Below, in pieces: positions 1 to 6,248 of a stretch of DNA of 6,401 nucleotides. Below the pieces are notes generated by a model. That model did no database searches. It was not told the DNA's origin and saw only the letters and a program-made list of their open reading frames with translations. The position numbers and the translations under genes are program-made. This stretch comes from Bacteroidota bacterium (lineage in GTDB: Bacteria; Bacteroidota; Ignavibacteria; UBA10030; UBA6906): the NCBI GenBank assembly GCA_017860555.1, contig JAGDMJ010000207.1:1-6401 (forward strand), given 5' to 3'. Position 1 is the stretch's first letter, and every line of letters begins with the position of its first letter.

Positions 1-102
1 CACAAGTTGCATTCCACAGTTCAAAGACTTACTTTTTAGCATCATTTCGACGGCCACTCTTCGTTCTCTTTTCAATCCCGGCAAATCCAGACCGAGGTTT
101 CC
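1..102 (+). other. Leader upstream of the hydrolase gene
   Basis: This short non-coding stretch precedes the first gene. Read in that gene's frame it contains a TAG stop at 37-39 and no ATG, GTG or TTG between that stop and 103, so the gene cannot begin earlier. It is AT-richer than the genes and has a T run at 33-37. A TTGCAT at 7-12 followed 17 bases later by TACTTT at 30-35 matches the sigma-70 consensus at only 3 of 6 positions in each box, so I do not call a promoter. The promoter of the three-gene module may lie here or before the window. Confidence 0.5.
94..97 (+). promoter_or_regulatory. Ribosome binding site (GAGG) for the TTG start
   Basis: GAGG lies 5 bases before the TTG at 103. 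Together with the signal peptide encoded directly after that TTG, it supports a non-ATG start for the hydrolase. Confidence 0.55.
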
Positions 103-2622
103 TTGAAAGCTATCCTGATATCTTTGTTGTCACTTGTTCTCTCCGCGCAGGGAGCGGTTGGCGACGACTCCTCGCGAATCGTGCTCGATGCCAGCCACAA
201 AACCATCGCCATGACTGACGGATCAGGCCGGCTCCGCCTGCAGGTCTCGTACGGCTCAATCTGCGCAGTTGGTCAGCTGCACCTGATGTCAAGAGAGCTG
301 CTTTCACCCGGGCCCGGGGTCTGTTCTTCGATCGGCCTATCTCCCGCAACCCGCTTGCCCCATACCATAGTACCTCACACCGTTGCGGTTGATGATCGAA
401 AGGCGGTGATTCAGGGAATTGGACTGGACGGCGGGGTTACGGAAATGTGGACGTTCGAACCGCTCATGGACGGATTGAAATGGAGGATTGATCGGAGTGC
501 CCCCTCAGCGCTGCAAGTGGATCACGCCTGGTCACCCGATTGGGTATTCCCGACCATGTCCACCTGGACCGGGGCGCTGCTGGGAAACGGGGGCGTGGCG
601 TGGTTCCAGCTCTTTGATTCCGCACATGCAACATATGGCGTGCACACGTCCGAAGTCCTTCTCTGGAAGAAAGGTGAGCAGGCCGCCCTTCGCATTGCCG
701 GGACCTCTCCTTCGGGAAACGCCATCGCCGTCCGCTTCACGCGCCGTCAGAATAACGAACTCTCCCTTGCATTTTCCTTCTCACCCACTTCACTTCTCCC
801 GAAATACGACGATGGGATGCATCGGCGGCGGTTTCTACCAGCCCGCGAGGACATCTGGGCGCGCTATGAGATACCTCAGGGGAGATCCTCGGTCGAGTAT
901 CATATCCAGGCGGTGGATTTCAAGAACCAATATGATCCCGGCACCCTTTCCCCTTTTGACGCCACCGAAATTCAGATGATCGGCAACACTGTTGCCCGGC
1001 TCGGCGTCATTGACAGCCGGCTCCATGGCGGCAACAGTTGGCGAACACCGTATGGACCGATCTGCCTGCATGAGCAGTATATCGCTCAACTCGGCCTGAT
1101 CATGCAAGACACGAACTACTTCAACGACTACGCGCAGACACTGAACTTCTATCGTGATCATGCCTTTATGCCTGACGGCAGGGTCAAGTCACGCTGGGCA
1201 TATACCTGCGAGGACGCGATCCCCGGCACCTGCGACAGCCTGGGATTCTATGAAGCGCAGTGGGGATACCTGCTTGACTCCAATCCCGATTATGTCACCA
1301 ACGTCGCGGAGCTGTTCGATTTCACGGGTGACCGGGCCTGGCTCGAGGGACAGAAGGCCGCGTGCGAGAAGGCTCTCGACTATCTTCTGGCGCGCGACTC
1401 GGACCGCGACGGGCTCGTCGAAATGATGACGGATGATCACAGCGCCGCAAAAGGATCGGATTGGATCGACGTCATCTGGGCGTCGTATGAGAACGCATTC
1501 GTGAATGCCAAGCTCTATTACGCGCTGACGCTCTGGTCCGACATGGAGCAGCTTCTCGGAGACCAATCGCGAGCAGCCGGATACCGTGAAAAGGCGTCGT
1601 TGCTGAAAGCCTCGTTCAATCGGCCCACCGTTGACGGGGGCCTCTGGTGCCCGGACCATAAGTGGTATGTCCACTGGCGCGACAGGGACAACTCGATCCA
1701 TGGCGACAATCTGGTGACCTTCGTGAACTTCATGGCGATCGCCTACGGAATATGTGACGACCGGGAGCGGTCCGGCGCAATCCTGACGGCGATCGAAAAG
1801 CAAATGGCCAAGGAGAATCTCTTCTTCTGGCCGATCTGCATGTTTTCCTATCAGCCGGGAGAAGGACTTTCATGGCAATTCCCCTTTCCCTCCTACGAAA
1901 ACGGGGACATCTTTCTCTCCCTCGGCGAGGTCGGGGTTCGCGCCTACAAAGATATCGACCCGGCAATTCCCGTCACGTACATCAAGAAGCTCATTGCTCA
2001 GTATGAGAAGGACGGATTGGCTTTCCAGCGCTATTTGAGAAAGACGCAGAACGGTTCCGGGGACGATATCCTTGCCGGAAATGCGTTTCCCATTGTTGGC
2101 CTGTACCGCAACATCTACGGTATTCAGCCAAAACACAACCGCCTGTATATCGAGCCGCGCATCACAGCAGAGTTGGAGGGAACGTCATTGAAATACCGGT
2201 TGCGCGGCCAGCTCTACGGGATCCAGCCCTCTCTCTCGGGGGGCGCGACGGTCGAGGCCGATGACGTGACCCTCTCCGATGCCCACCCGTTTGGCGTGGA
2301 CTACCGCGATGGCACCATCCGATATTTTCATGGAATGGAGGCCAATCCTTCGATGTCCGTCGAGGTCCCCCAGGCAAGCGGCTTAAGTATCGTGATCCAA
2401 CAATGGGGGAATCCGCATCGCCGCCTCTGGAAGGAGCGGACGACAGCGAACATGGGCCTCGTCCATTCAATCTCCGGACTCGAACACGGGACCACCTATA
2501 GTGTCATGCTCGACGGCAGCCCGCTCACCCGCATAACCAGCAACGCGACAGGATCATGCGAGATCACCTGCCCGCTCGAAGGTGGGAAGGAACACACCAT
2601 TGAGATGAACGCGGGCAACTGA
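103..2622 (+). CDS. Exported six-hairpin (alpha/alpha)6 glycoside hydrolase, family unassigned
   Basis: Probably cleaves glycosidic bonds in an oligo- or polysaccharide in the periplasm or outside the cell; substrate unknown. The 839-residue product starts with a signal peptide: Lys2, a hydrophobic core at about 4-15, and AQG (15-17) or AVG (18-20) as possible cleavage sites. There is no lipobox cysteine. Residues about 25-275 look like an N-terminal beta-sandwich, about 290-690 like an alpha-helical toroid, and about 690-839 like a C-terminal beta domain. Visible toroid features are a DSDRDGLVE segment (432-440), the acidic/aromatic stretch SDWIDVIWASYENAF (452-466) and GNAFPIVGLYRNIYGIQP (659-676), a pattern seen where the barrel meets the last beta domain in GH78/GH94/glycogen-debranching-like enzymes. 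I could not fix the catalytic acids; Glu370, Asp371, Glu384, Asp453, Asp456, Glu463 and Glu599 lie in conserved-looking stretches. The GH78 signature is not evident. TTG is the only in-frame start after the TAG at 37-39, and no shorter start keeps the signal peptide. A sugar transporter gene follows 27 bases downstream, which fits carbohydrate use. The fold class is fairly secure, the family is not. Confidence 0.8.
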   Translation: MKAILISLLSLVLSAQGAVGDDSSRIVLDASHKTIAMTDGSGRLRLQVSYGSICAVGQLHLMSRELLSPGPGVCSSIGLSPATRLPHTIVPHTVAVDDRKAVIQGIGLDGGVTEMWTFEPLMDGLKWRIDRSAPSALQVDHAWSPDWVFPTMSTWTGALLGNGGVAWFQLFDSAHATYGVHTSEVLLWKKGEQAALRIAGTSPSGNAIAVRFTRRQNNELSLAFSFSPTSLLPKYDDGMHRRRFLPAREDIWARYEIPQGRSSVEYHIQAVDFKNQYDPGTLSPFDATEIQMIGNTVARLGVIDSRLHGGNSWRTPYGPICLHEQYIAQLGLIMQDTNYFNDYAQTLNFYRDHAFMPDGRVKSRWAYTCEDAIPGTCDSLGFYEAQWGYLLDSNPDYVTNVAELFDFTGDRAWLEGQKAACEKALDYLLARDSDRDGLVEMMTDDHSAAKGSDWIDVIWASYENAFVNAKLYYALTLWSDMEQLLGDQSRAAGYREKASLLKASFNRPTVDGGLWCPDHKWYVHWRDRDNSIHGDNLVTFVNFMAIAYGICDDRERSGAILTAIEKQMAKENLFFWPICMFSYQPGEGLSWQFPFPSYENGDIFLSLGEVGVRAYKDIDPAIPVTYIKKLIAQYEKDGLAFQRYLRKTQNGSGDDILAGNAFPIVGLYRNIYGIQPKHNRLYIEPRITAELEGTSLKYRLRGQLYGIQPSLSGGATVEADDVTLSDAHPFGVDYRDGTIRYFHGMEANPSMSVEVPQASGLSIVIQQWGNPHRRLWKERTTANMGLVHSISGLEHGTTYSVMLDGSPLTRITSNATGSCEITCPLEGGKEHTIEMNAGN

Positions 2623-2638
2623 CAGACAAAACAATCCC

Positions 2639-2643
2639 AGGAG
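2639..2643 (+). promoter_or_regulatory. Ribosome binding site (AGGAG) deciding the transporter start
   Basis: AGGAG ends directly against an in-frame TTG at 2644, which leaves no spacer, but lies 6 bases before the ATG at 2650. The ATG is therefore the better start, and the protein is two residues shorter than the longest reading frame. Confidence 0.75.
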
Positions 2644-2649
2644 TTGTCG

Positions 2650-4059
2650 ATGGAGGTTCAGTCACCAACCGCGCCCCGCGCACTCGCACAACGGGGCTCT
2701 CTCTACGTCTGGAAGATCAGCCTGGTTGCCACGCTGGGGGGGCTGCTGTTCGGATACGATACGGCTGTAATCTCGGGAGCGATCGGATTTCTACGGAACC
2801 ACTTTCAGCTCGACACGGTACAGATGGGGTGGGCGGCCTCCAGTGCCCTGGTGGGGTGTATTGCCGGCGCAGCGGGGGCGGGCGCGTTGAGCGACCGCTT
2901 CGGCAGGAAGATAATGCTCATCCTCTCGGCAATGCTCTTCGCTATCTCGGCAGTCGGCAGCGCCGTTCCACGCTCGATCTTTGAATTCAATGTGTACCGC
3001 ATCGTCGGCGGCGTGGGCGTAGGCTTCGCTTCCATGCTCTCCCCTCTGTACATCGCCGAGGTCGCACCGGCACACATGCGAGGAAGACTCGTATCTGTCA
3101 ATCAGTTCGCCATCGTCACCGGCATGCTGCTCGTGTACTTCGTTAACTATTTCATAGCCCTGCAGGGAGATGAGCAATGGAACGTCGAAGCGGGATGGCG
3201 TTGGATGTTTGGCTCGGAGACACTCCCGGCATTGATCTTCCTGGTGGGCCTGCTTGCCGTCCCGGAAAGCCCCCGGTGGCTCCTGAAGCAAGGTCGGCGC
3301 GAGCATGCCTTCAGCATCCTTTCGCGGGTGGACGGTGCGCAACAGGCCGGAGAAGAACTTGCCCGCCTTGACGGGCTCCTGAAGCAGGAACGGGGGACTC
3401 TGAGCGATCTCTTCCGCCCCGGTCTGCGCGGCGTGCTGGTTCTGGGCATCGCTCTGGCGGTCCTCCAGCAGGTCACGGGCATCAATGTCTTCCTGTATTA
3501 TGGCCCTGAGATCTTCAAGAACCTTGGAGACGCCACCAGTGCTGCGCTCCTTCAGACAGTGGTCGTGGGCGCGGTCAACCTTACGTTTACCGTCGGCGCC
3601 ATTCTTGTCGTGGACAGGCTTGGACGCAAACCACTCATGATTCTCGGGTCGGCAGGCATGGGAATTTCCCTCACGTTCCTTGGCCTGGCGGCATACCTCC
3701 AGAGAACCGAGATCTGGGTGTTAACATTCATGCTGACGTACATAGCAAGCTTTGCGATTGCCGTTGGTCCGGTCACCTGGGTCCTGCTCTCGGAGATCTT
3801 CCCCACAAAGGTCCGGGGAAGAGCAATGGCCATTGCGACGTTGCTCCTGTGGACGGCAAACTATATTGTTTCACAGACATTTCCTATGCTCGACGAGAGT
3901 CCGGTCCTGGTGGAGACATTCCACCACGGATTTGCCTTCTGGCTTTACGCCGCGATGTGTGTCGTCCTGATCATCGTGGTCTGGCGCTGGGTGCCTGAGA
4001 CGAAGGGAAAAACTTTGGAAGAGATCGAACAACACTGGCTCACTAGATCAAACAACTAA
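2650..4059 (+). CDS. MFS sugar porter, XylE-like sugar/proton symporter
   Basis: Inner-membrane protein of 469 residues, expected to have 12 membrane helices and to import a monosaccharide with a proton. Sugar-porter signatures are all present: GGLLFGYDTAVISG in helix 1, SDRFGRK (81-87), PESPRW (205-210), QQVTGINVFLYYGPEIF (273-289), DRLGRKP (322-328), WVLLSEIFP (377-385) and VPETKGKTLEE (448-458). From memory of E. coli XylE the similarity is very close, especially in the C-terminal half. The XylE proton-coupling pair Asp27/Arg133 corresponds to Asp37 and Arg117, and Glu206 to Glu190. Of the XylE xylose-binding residues, Gln168 (Gln152), Gln288/289 (Gln273/274), Asn294 (Asn279) and Trp392 (Trp377) are kept. 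Gln415 is replaced by Leu400, and nearby Gln175 by Met159. Proton symport is therefore likely, but the sugar need not be xylose. The gene lies between the hydrolase (27-base gap) and the URO-D-like gene (15-base gap), probably in one operon, so it may import the hydrolase product. Confidence 0.93.
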   Translation: MEVQSPTAPRALAQRGSLYVWKISLVATLGGLLFGYDTAVISGAIGFLRNHFQLDTVQMGWAASSALVGCIAGAAGAGALSDRFGRKIMLILSAMLFAISAVGSAVPRSIFEFNVYRIVGGVGVGFASMLSPLYIAEVAPAHMRGRLVSVNQFAIVTGMLLVYFVNYFIALQGDEQWNVEAGWRWMFGSETLPALIFLVGLLAVPESPRWLLKQGRREHAFSILSRVDGAQQAGEELARLDGLLKQERGTLSDLFRPGLRGVLVLGIALAVLQQVTGINVFLYYGPEIFKNLGDATSAALLQTVVVGAVNLTFTVGAILVVDRLGRKPLMILGSAGMGISLTFLGLAAYLQRTEIWVLTFMLTYIASFAIAVGPVTWVLLSEIFPTKVRGRAMAIATLLLWTANYIVSQTFPMLDESPVLVETFHHGFAFWLYAAMCVVLIIVVWRWVPETKGKTLEEIEQHWLTRSNN

Positions 4060-4074
4060 CTGCCAACAACTATC

Positions 4075-5331
4075 ATGACCAGTAAAGAACGTCTTGAAGA
4101 CACGCTGGCGCACAAAGCGCCGGACAGAATCCCGGTGGATTTCGGCGGCACGGCAGTGACCGGAATACACGTCTCCGTCGTGGCAGCCCTTCGGCGGCAC
4201 TACGGCATCGACAATGGTCCGGTGAAAGTCACCGAGCCGTATCAGATGCTTGGCGAGATCGATAACGCGCTCCGGGACGCCATGGGGATCGACACAGTCG
4301 GCGTCACACCGCGCAAAACCATGTTCGGCTTCCCCAATGAGCACTGGAGGGAATTCCGGCTCCCGTGGGGACAGGTTGTGCTCGTCCCGCAGGGGTTCGT
4401 CACGACGAGCGATGCCGAAGGAAATCTCCTCATCTACCCGGAGGGGGACAGTTCGGTCCCGCCCAGCGGAAAGATGCCTCGCAGCGGCTTCTTCTTCGAC
4501 GCCATTGTCCGGCAGGATCCCATCGATGAGGAACGGATGGACCCCCGGAACAATATGGAGGATTTCAGTCCGATCAACGACGCAGACCTCCAGTACTTCA
4601 AAGAGAGCGTCGACGAGGCCGGGAAAACCGGACGGGCAGTGGTCGCCACCTTCGGGGGGACGGCATTCGGCGACATTGCTCTGGTCCCCGCCATTAACAT
4701 GAAGCACCCGAAGGGTGTCCGGGAGATTGCGGACTGGTACATGCTGACCGCTTCGAATCCTGATTATGTTCACGCCGTATTTGACCACCAGTGCGAGACG
4801 GCGCTCGGGAATCTCAAAAAGATCCACGCGTTGGTGGGCAACAAGGTCAGCGCCGTTTTTGTGTGCGGAACCGACTTTGGAACACAGACGTCTCAGTTCT
4901 GCTCCCCGGAGACCTTCCGCAGCCTCTATGGACCATACTATAAACGTATCAACAACTGGATCCATCAGAATACAACGTGGAAGTCGTTTAAGCATTCCTG
5001 TGGCTCAGTGGAAGTGCTCATCAACGATTTCATCGATGCCGGTTTCGATATTCTTAACCCTGTCCAGATTGCAGCCGCCGGGATGGACCCTGGTCACTTG
5101 AAGGAGCGGTACGGGGACCGCATTGTATTCTGGGGCGGAGGGGTCGACACCCAGAAGACCCTCCCGTTCGGGACGCCTTCCCAGGTGCAGGCCGAAGTCT
5201 CGCGGCTCTGTGAGATCTTCGCGAAGGACGGAGGATTTGTCTTCAACACGGTGCACAATATTCAGGCAAATACGCCGGTGGAGAATGTGCTTGCGATGCT
5301 GGAAACAGTCCGAGCACATCGAAGAGAATAG
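4075..5331 (+). CDS. Uroporphyrinogen decarboxylase-fold protein, MtaA/CmuA-like methyltransferase family
   Basis: Predicted soluble cytoplasmic protein of 418 residues with a URO-D-type TIM barrel. The start SKERLEDTLAHKAPDRIPVDFGG (residues 3-25) is typical of the family branch that includes methylcobamide:CoM methyltransferases and many uncharacterised proteins, and it supports the ATG chosen. Further family marks are CGTDFGTQTSQFCSPETFR (264-282), HSCG (307-310), WGGGVDTQKTLPFGTP (353-368) and the C-terminal VHNIQANTPVENVLAM (393-408). In MtaA-like enzymes zinc is held by His-x-Cys and a later Cys; here His307 and Cys309 fit the first two, while the later position aligns by eye with His394. 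The true substrate is unknown. True haem-pathway URO-D is unlikely, because the gene sits behind a sugar transporter instead of other hem genes. No clear Shine-Dalgarno sequence lies in the 15 bases after the transporter stop, so translation may be coupled to the upstream gene. A role in sugar catabolism, for example removing a methyl group from a methylated sugar, is only a guess from context. Confidence 0.88.
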   Translation: MTSKERLEDTLAHKAPDRIPVDFGGTAVTGIHVSVVAALRRHYGIDNGPVKVTEPYQMLGEIDNALRDAMGIDTVGVTPRKTMFGFPNEHWREFRLPWGQVVLVPQGFVTTSDAEGNLLIYPEGDSSVPPSGKMPRSGFFFDAIVRQDPIDEERMDPRNNMEDFSPINDADLQYFKESVDEAGKTGRAVVATFGGTAFGDIALVPAINMKHPKGVREIADWYMLTASNPDYVHAVFDHQCETALGNLKKIHALVGNKVSAVFVCGTDFGTQTSQFCSPETFRSLYGPYYKRINNWIHQNTTWKSFKHSCGSVEVLINDFIDAGFDILNPVQIAAAGMDPGHLKERYGDRIVFWGGGVDTQKTLPFGTPSQVQAEVSRLCEIFAKDGGFVFNTVHNIQANTPVENVLAMLETVRAHRRE

Positions 5332-5540
5332 GGCCCATCATCCCATCGAACTCTCTACAGGCATCGATCGCGTTACGGAACGTGTCTCCTTCCGGGCATC
5401 GACATTCGAAGGACCGTCGGCGCCCTTTCATCGTTCCCTCGCTGCATGTGGGACACTCCTCATGAACGCAATGCCCCCGCTCCCCCCGCTGTGCCTCGGA
5501 TGAATACTGTAGTGCTATATACTGCACCTGCTTGATTGAA

Positions 5541-5597
5541 TCTGCTTCCTACTTCTGTAACTTGGTCATGTTCGAGTTTTTCAGGAAGCAGACTCGA
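5541..5597. repeat. 10-bp inverted repeat with an interlocking second stem
   Basis: TCTGCTTCCT (5541-5550) and AGGAAGCAGA (5583-5592) are perfect reverse complements with 32 bases between them. A second pair, TCGAGT (5572-5577) and ACTCGA (5592-5597), has its left arm inside the first loop and its right arm just beyond the first stem. That is the topology of a pseudoknot, or of two alternative folds, since base 5592 is shared. No T run follows, so this is not an ordinary terminator. Confidence 0.5.
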
Positions 5598-5615
5598 CCG
5601 GATAGGACCAGGTAT

Positions 5616-5647
5616 GTCGGGGCCCCGTTGGCGGACGGGGGGCCGAC
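5616..5647. repeat. GC-rich hairpin
   Basis: GTCGG (5616-5620) pairs with CCGAC (5643-5647), and CCCCGT (5623-5628) pairs with ACGGGG (5635-5640). A symmetric GG/GG internal loop separates the two stems and the apical loop is TGGCGG. The hairpin is strong, with 11 base pairs that are nearly all G-C, but it lacks a following T run. It might stop or stabilise the upstream transcript, or belong to a structured RNA. Confidence 0.5.
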
Positions 5648-5803
5648 GGTCGCAATATTCTCCCGACCCGGTGCCAGGCCGCGGGATGCGGAAACATTCC
5701 AGGGGGAGAAACCGTTGTTATGTGTGGGTGCGAACCGGTCGGTCAGCTCACCGGATCGTCAGGCAACTTCGACGGCAAACAGCATCGTAATGTCGAAACT
5801 CAG

Positions 5804-5817
5804 GGCATCCTGATGCC
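5804..5817. repeat. GGCATC-CT-GATGCC dyad
   Basis: A perfect 6-bp inverted repeat with a 2-base centre. As DNA it has the shape of a dimeric regulator's operator. As RNA a 2-base loop is too tight for all six pairs, so a slightly opened hairpin would form. Its right arm can alternatively pair with GGCAT at 5874-5878. It lies about 115 bases before the ytxH-type gene. Confidence 0.4.
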
Positions 5818-5879
5818 ACTACGAAAGCAGTATGATCTTGCCCTGGCGCTCAGCAGATGCCAGGAAGCGTAGCGGCATT
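5812..5879 (+). repeat. Nested stem structure before the ytxH-type gene
   Basis: The outer stem pairs ATGCC-a-CTACG (5813-5823) with CGTAG-c-GGCAT (5868-5878). It has ten Watson-Crick pairs with one A/C mismatch, plus a possible G-U pair at 5812/5879. Nested inside, CCTGGC (5842-5847) pairs with GCCAGG (5859-5864) around an 11-base loop. The structure ends 51 bases before the ATG at 5931, so it could sit in that gene's 5' untranslated region, although the transcription start is unknown. Confidence 0.45.
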
Positions 5880-5915
5880 CGAAGGGACGGGTGCTATCGT
5901 CTTACCACCACTTAC

Positions 5916-5923
5916 AGAAAGGA
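5916..5923 (+). promoter_or_regulatory. Ribosome binding site (AGAAAGGA) for the ytxH-type gene
   Basis: AGAAAGGA lies 7 bases before the ATG at 5931. The reading frame is open back to an ATG at 5832, but that start has no Shine-Dalgarno sequence and would add 33 residues unlike the family. This site therefore fixes the start at 5931. Confidence 0.75.
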
Positions 5924-5930
5924 TCACCCA

Positions 5931-6236
5931 ATGAAAACATTCACAGCACTTCTCACCGGCCTTGCCGCCGGTGCCGCAATCGGAACACTTCTGGCTCCCG
6001 ACAAGGGGTCGAAGACCCGGGACAAGCTCGCAGCTTCAGCCCGGGACTTCGCTGAGACACTGAAAGACAAGACGGACGAAAGTCTGCAGGCTATTTCGGA
6101 CCTGAGGGACCAGGTGGTGGAAATGACCAGAGGAGGCAACGGCCATAAGCGGGCCACCTCAGCAACAAGCCGCCGTCAATCCGGAAAAGGATCCCGCAAA
6201 GCCGCTTCGACTACTGCCACGCCCAAGACTGCCTGA
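5931..6236 (+). CDS. YtxH-domain small membrane-associated protein
   Basis: A 101-residue protein of the YtxH-like family (small general-stress or envelope proteins whose biochemical role is unknown). Residues 3-22 form one Gly/Ala-rich hydrophobic segment (ALLTGLAAGAAIGTLLAP), which probably anchors the protein in the membrane. The family mark APDKGSKTRDKL follows at 22-33. Residues 34-67 look like a charged amphipathic helix. The tail from about 72 to 101 is very rich in Lys, Arg, Ser, Thr and Ala and resembles a disordered basic tail that could touch nucleic acid or acidic polymers; this is inference. The domain match and start are convincing. It overlaps the Shine-Dalgarno sequence of the next gene, and the two are probably transcribed together, apart from the sugar module. 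Paired with a GlsB/YeaQ-type gene, it fits an envelope-stress or stationary-phase role. Confidence 0.88.
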   Translation: MKTFTALLTGLAAGAAIGTLLAPDKGSKTRDKLAASARDFAETLKDKTDESLQAISDLRDQVVEMTRGGNGHKRATSATSRRQSGKGSRKAASTTATPKTA

Positions 6237-6243
6237 AGGAGGT
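6236..6243 (+). promoter_or_regulatory. Very strong ribosome binding site (AAGGAGGT)
   Basis: AAGGAGGT is a near-perfect anti-16S match and lies 5 bases before the ATG at 6249. Its first base is the last base of the TGA stop of the upstream gene (6234-6236). This predicts high expression of the downstream membrane protein and translational coupling. Confidence 0.85.
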
Positions 6244-6248
6244 AGCAT

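Larger units (their letters stand above)
5332..5930 (+). other. Non-coding interval with several inverted repeats
   Basis: About 600 bases separate the sugar module from the ytxH-type gene. Reading frames here are short and resemble no family I know. The + frame from 5532 to 5813 lacks a Shine-Dalgarno sequence and any recognisable motif. No terminator of the hairpin-plus-T-run kind is evident after the stop at 5331. The stretch carries the inverted repeats listed separately, so it probably contains 3' and 5' untranslated regions and the promoter of the next gene, and might encode a structured RNA. A cysteine-rich - strand frame (5243-5527) is discussed as a finding. GC-rich DNA folds easily, so single short stems mean little here. 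Confidence 0.5.

Noticed and set aside
7..35. A sigma-70-like promoter (TTGCAT, 17 bases, TACTTT)
   Set aside because: Each box matches the consensus at only 3 of 6 positions, and the organism's own promoter consensus is unknown.
1189..1803. A 204-codon - strand frame inside the hydrolase gene
   Set aside because: It is fully antisense to the catalytic domain of the hydrolase and its translation resembles no known protein.
2644..2649. TTG start giving the transporter two more residues
   Set aside because: The AGGAG touches this TTG with no spacer, whereas its distance to the ATG at 2650 is normal.
2791..3342. A 183-codon - strand frame inside the transporter gene
   Set aside because: It is antisense to conserved membrane helices and gives a charged translation without domains.
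4048..4995. A 315-codon open frame on the - strand opposite the URO-D-like gene
   Set aside because: It lies entirely antisense to a well-supported gene apart from its last few bases, shows no family motif, and is the kind of shadow frame that GC-rich codon use produces.
5360..5402. GGCATCGA repeated at 5360-5367 and 5395-5402
   Set aside because: An isolated 8-base direct repeat, 35 bases apart in a GC-rich region, without further copies in register, can arise by chance and does not indicate a CRISPR or iteron array.
5532..5813. A 93-codon + strand frame in the interval before the ytxH-type gene
   Set aside because: It has no Shine-Dalgarno sequence and no recognisable motif, and it runs through the strongest hairpins of the region.
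5832..5930. A 33-codon N-terminal extension of the YtxH-domain protein
   Set aside because: It lacks a ribosome binding site, is unlike the family, and overlaps the nested stem; the ATG at 5931 has a good site 7 bases upstream.
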